Shown: piece by piece, positions 15,340-28,100 of the stretch
Layout of the letters: each line of letters begins with the position of its first letter
Numbering within the stretch: position 1 is the stretch's first letter
Source of the DNA: Acanthornis magna
Lineage: Eukaryota > Chordata > Aves > Passeriformes > Acanthizidae
Direction: 5' to 3'
DNA: 64,000 bases
Assembly (NCBI GenBank): GCA_036785705.1
Contig: JAWUZG010000332.1
Span: 2,790,001-2,854,000, forward strand
The notes under the pieces: generated by a model
The model's database searches: none
Told to the model about the DNA's origin: nothing
Seen by the model: only the letters and a program-made list of their open reading frames with translations
Program-made: the position numbers and the translations under genes

Positions 15340-15990
15340 GATCAGCATTTCCAGGTCTGGCACCATCAGCTCTGACCCCTTAAACTGTCCCTGCCCTGGC
15401 TGGCAGCTGAAGTACCCACACATTTTATTGGGAATCAAGGCTGGAGAACTTCAGCCTTAACCCAGGGAAAAGGATTTGGGGATTTTTTCCACCAGCCCAG
15501 TGGATTCCTCCTCCCTGTGCTGAACATCCAGAGGAGCAAGTTCCACAGTCAGCCGTGGGCACGCTGCCAGCCCAGAACCACAGCCACTGGGAGAGGGTCA
15601 GGGCAGCATCACTGTGCAGACACAGGATCCTGGCAGCAGGAACCCTGGAGCCCTGGCATGGCTCTGGGTGCCCTGCAGCAGCACCCACACACTGCACTGC
15701 TCTCCAGGGCAGGGACCCAGAGCTCCAGCCTCGCTGCAAGGGCTGCGGTGCCCACTGAGCCAGGCTGGCACCATCAGCCCTGCAGCCTGCTCCTGGGGAG
15801 AGTCAGGAGCGCTGGACAAAAGGAAAATGAAGGGGTTGGAGTGTGGTCAGCCAGCACCTGTCTCAGGGATGGGTGGCACAGCCTCCCCGCACCGTCTGGC
15901 AGAGGAGCTGCTCCAGGAGCCACGGCACTGTGGTTTGGGAAGCAACCACAGAGGGGAAGGCAAACACCTCTGTTTACTAACCTGAGGTGA
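15340..15990. other. GC-rich intronic patch, open in several frames
   Basis: This stretch is clearly GC-richer than its surroundings, low in CpG and almost free of stops, so plus-strand frames of 157 and 123 codons and minus-strand frames of about 100 codons overlap. The peptides show no domain, and frames on both strands are equally open. This points to base composition rather than coding. It could be an unrecognised old repeat. Confidence 0.5.
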
Positions 15991-16891
15991 ATGGATAAAG
16001 AGGTTTGACTTGGAAAGCTGCAATGTCCCAGAACCAGGAAACTCCTCCTTGGAGTGCTCTCGCAAATCACACTCAGCAGGTCTGACCAATACTGCAGGTA
16101 TTTACAACAGCTTGCCTCACACCAGAAAAATTCAATGAATTTTAGTGTACTGACAGTAGTTTCAGTTCTCCACTTTGCTTTTGGGTCTAATTAGTGTCCT
16201 TGCAGAATATACTTTTGTTATTTGTTTTTAAAAAAAATTATAAAACATTTTCTCATATTCCCTCAATACGCCTCATTATTTCTTTCCATTTACAATACAG
16301 AAAAATCAGTTTAAAGCCATTTTGGGATCAGTAACCCATAAAAACTACCCTCAACATAGGTAGATTTTATAAGAAATAAAAAATTGGTGCAATTTACAAG
16401 AGGATTATTTTAATCCAAAGAAAAAAAATCCAAACAATGAGTAGCTATTAACTCTTCAGATTTCCTCAATACCTTCAGTATTTAAATGCACTTGTTCCAG
16501 CCGTTCTCTGTTCTCATGCACTGCTCAGGATGTCCATGTCAGCAACATTAAAATGACGGTACATCTGACACCTAAAAAAGTCATCTGCTTCTTTGTTAGG
16601 TTTTCTTTCCCCACTTATATTTCCCACCCCCCCCTTTTCTTTTTCAAACAAAGTATGGCAACAATTTGATAGCCCAGCAGCGTTTTGCCCTCCTGAACCC
16701 TGGCAATGACCCAGAGGATTTGCTCTCTGCTGCTAATCACAAGTCTGGCTATGGCCATTTCCCATGACATAGCTGGAATTCTCCAAAACTCGCCCTCTCA
16801 ACTCCACCAGGCAGCCCATACTGAAACCATTTGCTGTCTCCTCGCTGCCATCCCTGGAGCCATCCCTGGCCAGGCTCTGCCCATGCCAGGA

Positions 16892-17316
16892 GCTCCAGAG
16901 CAGATCCAGCACCACCAGGAGCTCCAGAGCAGACCCAGCACCACCAGGAGCTCCAGAGCAGACCCAGCACCAGAGCAGGAGCTCCAAACCAGACCCCGCA
17001 CCAGAGCAGGAGCTCCAGACCGGACCCAGCACCATCAGGAGCTCCAGACCGGACCCACCACCACCAGGAGCTCCAGAGCGGACCCAGCACCAGAGCAGGA
17101 GCTCCAGAGCAGACCCAGCACCACCAGGAGCTCCAAACCAGACCCCGCACCAGAGCAGGAGCTCCAGTCCGGACCCAGCACCGAAGTAACAGCTCCAGAC
17201 CAAACCCAGCACCACCAGGAGCTCCAGAGCAGACCCAGCACCACTAGGGACTCCAGACCAGACCCAGCACCAGAGCAGGAGCTCCAGAGCAGACCCAGCA
17301 CCAGAGTAGGAGCTCC
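16892..17316. repeat. GC-rich minisatellite, 14 units of 29 or 31 bp
   Basis: Fourteen complete units starting with gctcc lie head to tail between 16892 and 17311, followed by the start of a fifteenth. Unit starts are 16892, 16921, 16950, 16981, 17012, 17041, 17070, 17101, 17130, 17161, 17192, 17221, 17250 and 17281. Two length classes alternate irregularly: a 29-bp unit ending in a caccaccagga-type sequence and a 31-bp unit ending in caccagagcagga. The order along the plus strand is A A B B A A B A B B A A B B, seven of each. Internal point changes (gag/gac/aac, aga/cgg) mark individual units. The array is stop-free in most frames of both strands, which creates a spurious 223-codon plus-strand frame; I treat it as non-coding. 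Confidence 0.95.
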
Positions 17317-18847
17317 CTACAGGGAGCAGCTCCTCCCAGCAGCAGCAGCAGGTGCTCTAATCTGGCACACACTTTAGAAGGAAACCAAACTTCAGTGTGA
17401 AAAATACACTCTGCACACAGTGAAATGGCATTTTAAAATGTTTATCTCCAGTTAATAAACTCAAGGCCTGTTTCTATTCCAGCCTGGCTGCTGTTCCAGG
17501 TTCACCATCACATGTTCTCTTCAGTAGTGCATATAAACAGCTCCCATTTATTTTATTCCTTTCTGTTAATATCAGGAACCATGGGAAAGACACAACCCAA
17601 TTTCTGATGTGTCCATGTCCTTCTATTATGCCACAAAAGCTGGGCATTGAAGAAAATTGCAACAAAATTTACTTAGATCACTCACTCAGATTTCACCATT
17701 TCAAGTTCATTGTGTTTAATCAAAAACTTCCAAGACTTTTCAAAGCAAATCACAGCTAAACCCTTTGTGTCCTGTCTCTACACCGAGAGACTATTTAAGC
17801 ACTGATTTACAACTGCTGAAAAAACATCCATACTTCAGGAGCAGGAATGACCACAATACAGTCTTTTAGAATTTACTTACTCTGTAAGAACTTAAGACAA
17901 TTCAAGTAGTGTCTGATTTTCCCAATATTCCAATTAAAACCCAAACTCAGAAATTTTTAACTCTACAGAAGCTTTCATTCAAAAATTCCCAAGTATCTCA
18001 ATAGCTGGCTATTTATATAATATGCCAATAACACAACAATCTGAAGGCATAGAGCAGCATTACTGTAACACTTTTATGAAACCCATAATAGTGTGCACAT
18101 TGGGAATGCATTTGGGCTCTTGCATTACAGGCTGTTTTCATTAAGCACTGCATTTTCTTGAAAACAGTCCCAATGTCCATGCTCACTAATGGTTTCCAAG
18201 AGCAACTCAGCATCAGCACAACATATGCAAGAGCAGTGATGGAAAAAAGTACCTACAGGAGGGTCAATAAAATGTGTGTGTATGTGAAACAACCACCACA
18301 CAGAGATGTTTGGCTACCTACAAGGAAATAAATCAGCAGCTCTTAACACCAGTGCTGTCTAACAGTAAACTAACCCACACGAAGTTACTTAATTCAAAAT
18401 GCCATCCAGTCCTTTCGAGTCCAAGCTGTTTAAATAATACACTGAATTCAACAACTGAAAATTCCAATCAGGACATTGAGCCTTGCCCACCACATTCCAA
18501 AATTCCTTGCCCTTATCAGGTAATTTTTTGCCTTATTACCTAATAATTAATATTTCCCAACTTGACTTAAAAAATCAGTCCACATGCTCAACTTAGAGCT
18601 ACTGCAGAAATATTTTTCCATGCAGGATTTTTGTTTCCCCAAGTTATTCCCTAGCACAGTTTGAAATGCTGAGCAGAACAATGTCAGATTTCCAGGAGAT
18701 GGACTCTGCACCCACCTGAACAAGCAAAAATCCACCTCTGCACAAACTGCAGCATTTAAGCCCCAGCTGCTCTCCTGACCCTGTAACTTGGTATATTTAC
18801 AACATGGACTCTGCAGGGCAAAGGCAACAACATAAGACAGCGCTTTA

Positions 18848-18863
18848 TTTTTTTTTTTTTTTT
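18848..18863. repeat. Poly(T) tract, 16 T
   Basis: Uninterrupted T run on the plus strand. On the gene's sense strand it is poly(A). No attached element was recognised. Confidence 0.9.
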
Positions 18864-20115
18864 AATTGTCTGACTTTAGGTTTTTTGGTTGGGTGGGGTT
18901 TGTTCCAGCAGTCAGCAGAAGTTCAAAAGGACTCCAAGCCTTCGCAGGAGTTGATAATGATAGGCTGTGCTGCCAGTTTTGATTTCAGGCAGTGAAGCAA
19001 TGTGTGCTCTCAGAGTTTCCAGCGTGCCCCAGCGCCCTGGAGCTGCAGGACATGGGCAGGGCGATCCCAGCCCAGGGTAATTCACAGTGGCACTGCAGGA
19101 ACCCTCTGGATCAGGAATCCTGCCGGCCCTCACCCAGCTTCTGTGGCCATGATTTAGCCTGGAAAACCCAAACTGCAACAGCAGAATAAAATCACTGCCA
19201 CAAATTCTCCTCCAGGCTAGCAGATCCCACTTGTGGCTCCTCTCCTCTGTACATGGATCCCTCTTTTGTCCTCTAATATTTTTTACATTCAGGCACAAGT
19301 GAAATAAAAGCTACCATCTTTTTCACACCTGCATAAAATTCTGCAAAGAAGAGCCACAATTCCCATAAGAAGTCTCTAAACGTGTTTTAGCAAGGGAAGG
19401 TAGTTGGCAATAAGCAAAAAACACATTATCCATCCTTTCATTCAAATACTCAGGTGCCTTGGGGTAGTTCAAAGGAATAAGAGCACTGCACATCAGCTGT
19501 AATTTCTTCATTTTCTCTTATGAATTATAAATTGTATCACTCTATGAAATGTTAATCAAGACTGTAATGTACTACTTTCAATAGGCATCATCACTACATG
19601 GTAACAAGTGGGATGCATGGATTCATGAGAAGCTCCTTGGCAAAGTGCGTACTCAATTATTTGCAATTCCTTCAAAATAACGAAGTAAAGAATAATTTAA
19701 CACTTAAGTAATTAAAGATAATTATGCTATCTGGAATTATTTAAGATACAGGGCTATGAGGTGATGTCTGTCTTTAGTCTGTGGAAATATAAAATGAGGA
19801 ACCGCTAAATAATACTATATGGTTTCAATCAACTCACAGAATGAATCTGTCTTTTATTACAAAAAAAATTAAAATAGAAAAACATTTCAAACATCTCATT
19901 TTTTCTTTAAAAAATTGAAGTACTTGTCTTATTCACATAGTTAACACACATATTACCTGTACCTGACACACCAGACTCCACAGCATAAATCATTTCTTTG
20001 GCTGACTAGCTGAGAACTTTAAACTAATTAATCTGTGTAGCACAAATGTTAGATTTTGGAAATTTTGCTTTAATATTTTGTATACAGATGGCCACCAGAA
20101 AAACTCAAAAGAATT

Positions 20116-20130
20116 AAAAAAAAAAAAAAA
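20116..20130. repeat. Poly(A) tract, 15 A
   Basis: Uninterrupted A run on the plus strand inside the large intron. No attached element was recognised. Confidence 0.9.
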
Positions 20131-21679
20131 GCCACCACTTGGAAAAAAATCTTTCGACTTACACATTCAAGTAAAAGTTTGTAATTCCTTAACTTGAGTG
20201 ACTCAAGTTGAGCCTTTCTGAAGCCATTGGTAAGAAGTCTCTCCCTTCAGTATCAGAGGGAAGCATCACCAGTACCATCATGCAATAAATACTGTTATAT
20301 TTTCCTTAGCTGAAGCTTTACCACAAGTTTCAAAACCATGAAATGATTGGTTGGGCCTATTTGAATCTTCACATACCAACCCCATTTGTGACATGGGCAT
20401 AATGTTGTAGCAGCTTAAAACATGCCGGAAATTCAGCATAACCCAGTGGACATTAAGACAACGTTTCCTTTTAACCACTTTTTTAAAAATAGTTGGGATT
20501 TTTCTGTAATTTAAATAGATTGCTAACACTGTAGTAACATTACCTTAGAGACTATTTGGAAATAAATTTGAAAATTAAATCAAGATCATCTGATTAAGAT
20601 CAGAAGGAGAACAAGCCTTTTTCTGTAGCTGCAACCTGAACCTAAGTTAATAACATTGAAATTCAAAAGCTATGCTCTCAGCTAACGGGAGTTTGAGCCC
20701 AATGTGCCCAAATTTTCCCGTTGGATATAAACTCAGAGCAGGGCGGTCCTGGCAGATGGAGCAGAGTGTGCTCAGACATCACTGACACAGCCACGGCTGA
20801 GGGCAGGGGTGACAGGGGCTGGGAGCCAACCCAGAGCTCCCACCCTGACCACAGACCCAGTGGAGAGGCACCAACCCCAAACATCACCCCCTGGGACCTC
20901 GAGACTTCTCCTCCTGAGGCAGGAAAACACAGATCCTCCAAAGGAAAAAAAACCAAACAACAGAAAATGCTGCTGCTGTAGGAACACCTCAGTCCTCCAC
21001 CCATTAAAGGATCTTGGGAAGGAAAACCCTGAGAACAGGAGCCATCTGATCTACACTATACTCCCTTTTTTCTTTTCATTTTTTATGTTATTTTCTAAGA
21101 GAATCTGGGCAGAACCTCTTTGCCTGCGTTGCACAATAACCCCACCAGAGCCTCCAGGATCAGCCACTCTGGTTTCAAGCAACGCAGGACCAAGACACAT
21201 TCAAGAAAGGGATAAAGCAAATAAATGTCTCCCTCAATAACATGCAAGATAATAAAATGTAAAAACACAGAACACCAAGGCACATCCTACCTCCAAAAAG
21301 GATACCAAAGTCAACGTCAGAAGCAGATTCAAACAGCACAGTTTAGGGTAGGAGACAGATAAAATTTACTTTCCTCAGCAGCAGCTCATCGGCTGTGGCT
21401 CCTGATGACTTTCCAGAGTTGTGGGAATTGCAAACCAACGTCTCAGGATCTGTGAAGATCCTGATGATGAGCACAATCTTGCACCTCTTTGGCACAGGAT
21501 ATTCTAGCACTCACAAAAATCCCGTCTACCACATTTAATCTCCCATTCTGAACAGAAGGAGGGGAAAAAAAACAAAAACTGCACAGTCCAGTATCCCATT
21601 CACAGTATCTGCCAAACCTTGAACCAGCTAAAAGCTTCCAATCCCTAGCATTAAATACTGTAAATAACATATTTAACCA

Positions 21680-21729
21680 CAGAATATTTCAGGTTGTAGG
21701 AGACCTTTGAGGTCATATGGTTCAACTTC
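21680..21729 (-). mobile_element. CR1 LINE 3'-end relic (partial)
   Basis: The segment reads as a degenerate copy of the reverse complement of the CR1 3' terminus: cagaatatttcaggttgta, then ggagacctttgaggtcat, then ggttcaac. From family memory the CR1 end in this orientation is agaatggtttgggttggaagggacc followed by an atcatctagtccaac-type ending. CR1 is the dominant non-LTR retrotransposon of birds, turtles and crocodilians. Only about 50 bp are recognisable, with no reading frame, so this is a dead 5'-truncated fragment. Confidence 0.6.
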
Positions 21730-23159
21730 ACACTCAAAACACAGCCAGTTAAATGCTGATGAGGTTAATACGCTCCATTCTTTCTTACACTGTATTGTAT
21801 ACGTATTCTTATATTTCTGGCAAGAAAACCAGAAAAATCTCCTTCTACTGAAGAAAGAAACAAAAGGGTTGGCTAACACAACACTAAATATGAAAACCTG
21901 AAAAAAATGCACATTAGTGGGGAAAAAACTCCTAACAACCCCGTGACTGCTGATTCAAGACAAGCCTATTTCTACAACCAATCCCCGCAACCTGTGCAGA
22001 TGAAATCAACTGTGGAATATTACTTAAGAAAAAACCTCAGTGAAGCATCTAAACATTGCATAATTTTAAAAGTGCAGTTTAAAGTTACACAGAAGTATTG
22101 TCACAGGCCATTCAACACAGCAGCATCCCCAGCAGTCCTCCAGCTCCTGAATACTCACTGCTGACTGCTAGAGATTCTGTCTTTATAAATATCTGAAATA
22201 GAATATAAATAAAATAAAAACAAAAACAATAAAAATTGCTTCCCCTCAGTTTTTAACTGTGCTATGCTTTCAGGACACCCTAGATGAGGGAGATGCCAGG
22301 CTGGGAGCCCAAGGAACAGCTCACTCTGGCATTCTTCTGCCAGTCTGACACTCAGTGCTGCTGCACACACACAGAATGCCTTAGAAAGTCTCTACTAACT
22401 CAACTTCATCCTCATTTTCAGGGCAAGACTACAGAGTCAAGCCAGAGTGGTAAGTCCTCACTTTTCCACACGTTATGGTATGCTCAGTGTGCCCTGAAGG
22501 AAGAGGAAAATCCTTTTCCCCTTCTCATTTCATTCTTTCGAAAGGAAGGGCTCTATGAAGTGAATTAAGAGATATGAAAAAAACAGACTGGTAATAAATA
22601 AGTCTCAATTTTTACAGGTATACCATTAACACTTTCCATAAAATTGTATTTATTTACAAAACCTTAACTACAAAGTGAAAAACAATCTAGCTCCTATTTT
22701 TGCCAAGTCTGACACCCGACACATGGCCTGTTGTAAGCCACAGCTATCCACAGGCCAGCCCAGCAACTGCTCCTTTGTTCATGTGCTTATTTAAACACAA
22801 TGAAATGGGTCTACCTCATTAAAGAGGAGCTGGAATAAGCTCCAGCTGCAAGAGAGCGAGGTGGTCCTCATTTTTAAAAACCAGCAACGCCGTTTAGGAA
22901 AAAAAAAGAGTAACAAGCAGCAAAGAAAAATAATTCCCTTCAAGCAATTGAAATACCAGTTTTGAAGATAAAATAGCGCAAAACCCAGGCCAGTAAAAGG
23001 AAACATTGTTTTCCTTTGAAGTTCACCACCAACTGGGGCGAGTGGCATGTTGCATTCGCCAGGCTTATGGGAAATTTGTTTCCTGTCATGTCAGGAAAAA
23101 GTACCACGGTCCCTCTGGAGCCTGTAATTAGTGATGCATGTGAATTACACTTTATCAAA

Positions 23160-23590
23160 ATACGCGATGGATGTCACCTTGAGAGCCCAAGCGGAGCAGC
23201 CCACCTGAGCAATGCCAGCGTTCCCTGCTGCTGTCAGAGCCAGGGCTGTGGGAAGGGACACTGGACCTCAGCTGTGCATCCCCAGTCTGACGGCAAACCC
23301 AAAACAGCCTCACCGAGATCCCTGGAGCTGAGACCCTCTGGGGTGACACCCTGTGCCACGGTGTCCTCCCAACAAAGCCAGCCAAGGACACCGATTTCGG
23401 GGTTTTATTGCAGCCACTCCAACATCCCAGGGTGGCGTTCCCAGCGCAGCCACACAGGCACTTCACACAGCAGGAGGAACGGAGGCCTCCGGAGCCAAGG
23501 GAGGGAAGGTGTATAAGTGAAACACCTCCTATGGACCAGCAAGTTCCCGGATCAAGTAACACCAGGACACTGCAAGGGCTGCTGCTCCTG
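23160..23590. other. GC-rich intronic patch, open on both strands
   Basis: A GC-rich segment carries overlapping frames of 166 codons (plus) and 135 codons (minus) with no recognisable domain or splice-site context. I read the openness as composition. Confidence 0.45.
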
Positions 23591-25140
23591 CAGGAAAAGC
23601 CCTAGTAAAATCCCTAGCACAATATACCATCAGATCTGCTGCCAGTAAGGGAGTATAAGGTATGGGGTCAATCGAGCAATTATTGGGGAAAAGTAGAACA
23701 GGATGGTATGAATATAAGAAACTAAACTCAGGGTGAAAAAAGCAAAACCCCCTTCTGAGTGCTTTTGAAGATCCAGTCGCTTTGTGCACAGTCTTGTAAA
23801 AAAATCAGTTTAGGAAATGTTCCAGGGCACTCAGCAACCTTCTTCACTCCCAGAAAGGACAGCGAAGCAGGGCTGGCTGGGGATGATCACCAGAACTTAG
23901 AGGAATTCTGTTCCTGCGACTCTGTGGCAGGATACAAGATGATTCTCTCAATAAAAGAAACTAACTGTATAAGCATAATATTTGGGTTCATATTGGATGC
24001 CTTTCTTGTCAGCATTCTTCCCCTCACAGTTCACTGAGCACTGCTGTTGTACAGTGCACAGAAACCATTCAGAACGTTAAACTTAACATTCCTTCAGAGA
24101 TCAATAGGAATGGAGTAAATTCATATCAGCTGTTTCCCAAAGAAAATATTTCATAGATGTCTTTAGTAACAGCCCATCAGGGAGTTTAACAGAGCAAAGC
24201 AAAAGGCAGGTACTTAATTTCAAATCTGCTTCAGTCAATTTTCTCAATAGTATTTGCATTTTCATTGTAGAAAATCTCAATATTCAACAGTAGCAATTAC
24301 TCTATACTTGAATAATCCCACTAAGTTCCAAAGTATTATATAAGTGAAACATTAAAAATCAGCACACGGACTTTGTATAACACAAGGTGCCATAACCTTT
24401 TGTTTTCAGCGTGTTCTGCTGAGTGAAGAAATCAAAGCAGCTCCAAGGCACACCTTGTACAACATCCTTGCCTTAGTCATGAGAGCAAGATGGTAACAAA
24501 CCGCCCTTGCCAATCTATTCTCGTAGCATTTAATGACTTGCACGGGTTCTTTTAATTTTGTTTCATGGATAGCTCCTACTCTTGTACGTTTTACACTGCA
24601 GTGTGCACTTGGGACACGGAGCTGCGCCAGGCTCCAGATCAAATCCCCGTTCAGCACAGCCCTGACCCTTCTGACTGCACACACAGCCTCAGGCAACAAT
24701 CCCACGGCTCCCCCAGCTCAGGGATTGGAATCATAATGAAATCCTGCATCAGTTATGACTCTATTTCAAAAGCAAACGTGGTGCATTTAAAAGTAATAGC
24801 AGCACTCATTTTGGCGACCTTTAAGTGTCTGAAATACTTTAAACAGGCCTGGCCTATTACCCCTGTGAAACACATGGAAAAGCTCCAGAAAGCCTCACTC
24901 AAGCTTCCCATTGTACACAGATTTCAAGAAGAAAACCAAATGATAATTAAAACAAGGAAGTTTTTGGCCTTGCATCATTTTACCCACCAAGCCCTTAACT
25001 CATGGGGCACTCTGACTGCACAATAAATCTCTGTAGGTAAAGCAGGGCTCTGCTGCCATGAAACAACCAGCAGAGCTGGAAGCCAGAAAACTGGTGACAG
25101 GAAATGGCCTTTTCTGCTTGAAGACACTGATGAAAATCAA

Positions 25141-25151
25141 GACGTCACGTG
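25141..25151. promoter_or_regulatory. Candidate overlapping CRE-like site and E-box
   Basis: gacgtcacgtg fuses a CRE half-type site (acgtca) with a palindromic E-box (cacgtg). Two CpG dinucleotides are retained within 11 bp of an otherwise CpG-poor intron. Confidence 0.25.
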
Positions 25152-28100
25152 CAGCACTTACAATTTAAACCTCATTAGTATCTCTACACCAATGACCAGG
25201 TCCCCCACTTCTACTGTCCACACACACTAAAAGAAATTCTCATTATCTGCAGCGTATTTCTAAAGCATTTGAAAGGACTTGCAGAAGACGATGAATGTAA
25301 ACTCATCTTTGGCCTCAGGATGACAGTCTATTATGGAAAGCAGCAGAAATATTTACATTATCATTATGATATTTTTCCTGTTGTGTAGATGAGATGTCTG
25401 CACATCAGGTCATCAGTTCAATCTGTTCCTACACTCACTTTGTGTGAAAAAACTGTCTCAGTGTGAAAACAATGCCAAATGTATCCTAATCTGCTCACCA
25501 AAAAAGAAAGGACAGTTACAGTCATTCTGCATTGTCTCCAAGTTGCAGTAATGACAATTTACCAGTGAATTTCCCACTGCTCACTCTAGCCATGGACAAG
25601 ACTCCCACCACTCCGAAGCACTGAACACTCAGGAAAACACTTTGCAGCTCCTTTCAGCCAAAGGGGAAAGGCAGAAACCATTCACACATGAGGCAACCGA
25701 TTAAAAGGAAGTTTTCAACCAAGAAATATCCATACAGCAACACGCTGTGTGCAAGCATGTCATGATGTGCTGACATTTGCTGACTGGCTCTAAGGGCAAA
25801 GCCAAAAAGCCAAATTACCAAAGCAAATGCAGTAAATCTGACCCTGACAAACTCCGAGCTGCACAGACTAGCAGGGTTATCCCCTTTCCGGAAAAGAAAC
25901 TGCCTATAAACCATCAGCTCGGAATCCCTCAGTAACAATACACCTGTGATATAACCTAATTTATCTCCAGCTGCAAGCTCCACAGCCACTCAATCCTCTG
26001 TCAAGTTGAAGAGCTGCCCGTGAGTGCCACAGACAAAGCCACTCTGCAGAGGCTCCCCAGCCCTGCCACCAGCACAAATCAGCTCCAGGAGCCACAACAC
26101 AGCACTGCAGGAGCCACAGCAGTGGGGCTGCTGCAAACGGCAGTGAAAAAGCCCAAGTTGTGGAGGTGAATGCAAGCAAACAGCAAGGCAATAACGCCCA
26201 CCCACCATGAGTGTGCTCTGAGCCCTCTGTAGCACTCTCCGTCACTAGAAAGCCATTGGAACCTGCAGCTCAGTCTCTGTGCTTTCCCCCATTTCAATCT
26301 GTCCCTCTGAGCACAAAGCTGGAGGCAGCAAATGGGGACACATCTCAGAGCACACATGGTCACCCTCAGGCCCAGGTGTGCAGCTCTGCAGGCGATGGCC
26401 ATGGAGTCCCCAGCCAGCTGGCCTCGCTGGGACTCACTCGAAGCAGCTCAAGAGTCCGCAGAAGTTCAGAAAAACCTAATTTTGCCAAGCATCTCCAGAA
26501 TGTTCTCAAACACCCTGTCTGGGGAGAAAAGAATGAACTCTGATGGGAATTAATGTCTAATTGTGAGTACCTACAATACTCCTTGTTTGATACTAAGAAT
26601 AAGGCAAATTTTAAGAAGCATCAGAAACTATTTACAAGCGCTTTGCTGATACCAAATCTGGTCCATAATTTTGAAAGTTTACAAGGCTGCTACTGGAGTT
26701 AGCATTTCCCAGTTCAAGATTGCTTTGAGCAGCCAATAACAGTACACTAACAGTATTTTTAATATGCTATCTCCAAGATTTGAAACTAGAATATATCTGA
26801 GGGTGCTTTAAAAACCTCAACATTCAGGAAAATGGACACCTAGCAACATGGTTAAGGCTACCAAATAATTATCAAATAATTAAATGGTAAATTAATCCCA
26901 CTACTTTGGAGCCTCCTGATTTCTTGAGCTGCATATCAATGAAAAGAGCATGTCACCCTTCAAATAGCAAAAGAAAAACATTGAAAATGCAACGCAGTAG
27001 TTACTCAGCTAACAGAGTAAAACAACTTATTTCCAAAGCAGACCTATGCTTAATCTGCATGTGTGGCATTCCTTCTGGAAATGTATAATCCTTTGCCACA
27101 AACTCCCTTAAATAGCTTTGTAATAAGATGACCTGATCCCAGAAGTTGGCAATAGAAACCTCCTCGGAAGGGAGACGCCACTAAAACGCAGCAGCGATTT
27201 TCACAAAAAACACCCTTTCTTCCCCAGTCATGCCTGCTTCCCCTAAGAGGGGAAACAAGACATCTGCACACTATCATTTCAAATAAGCAATTTCACACAG
27301 GGGAACAAGCAGCACTAAGGAGGAAGCCTTCTGGCTTTTCAACATGTTTTCCTTTGTTTTCTACTCTCACAATAATAATAACTTTAAAGATCTTTTATTA
27401 TATTTTTAATTATTCTTCTGCACTAATTTAGACGGAAAAAAAATCCTTAGACCCTTCAAATAAAATTGGTGTGTACTCGTATTTAAAAAAACATGGCTAC
27501 ATACATTATTTACAAGCAGAGCCCAAAAGAAGATCTAGAATGACTTCAGCTTGATAAATGGTGTAAATGTCATCCAGCTATCTGCAGCACAAGCCTCTGA
27601 CCTAATGCACATCTTTCTCAAGCCAGAAGTGCACCCCAGAGACCAGCAAACACTTACTGTAATTATTTACTGTCTTCTGAAAAGACCTGCTGTGATCTAT
27701 ACACAGTAAAACTACAATTATTGGATGTGGGTAAAACCACAAAAACACCCTGCTACAAGCCCTGCTCTTTTGTCATGGCAACACCGTAACTCAAACTGCT
27801 GCAACAATTGAATTGTCAGGATCCTGCCTTAATGGGAAATGATAATGGAGCTCCAAGGCAGCAATCTGGGAGAGCTTTCTTTCTACAAAGGGAACAAACA
27901 GAGAAATAAAGAGGACACAAAGAAAATTTATGATCTGATTGCTTTTCCAAGCACAGCTTCTAATGACATCCACAAGATAAAAGAGTCTGGGTTTGAGCAG
28001 GAGTCGTGGTTTGATACCTCGAGCTTGCTGAGGATGGGGCTGGGAAGGTTTACAAGTGACACTTCCAGGAAGGCTTTTCAGCAGCAAATCCTGGGCAAAT

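Noticed and set aside
16706..17377. 223-codon plus-strand open frame with proline/glutamine/serine-rich repeats
   Set aside because: It is produced by the 29/31-bp minisatellite, which is open in most frames of both strands. There is no domain, no conserved start context, and it is antisense within a SLIT3 intron.
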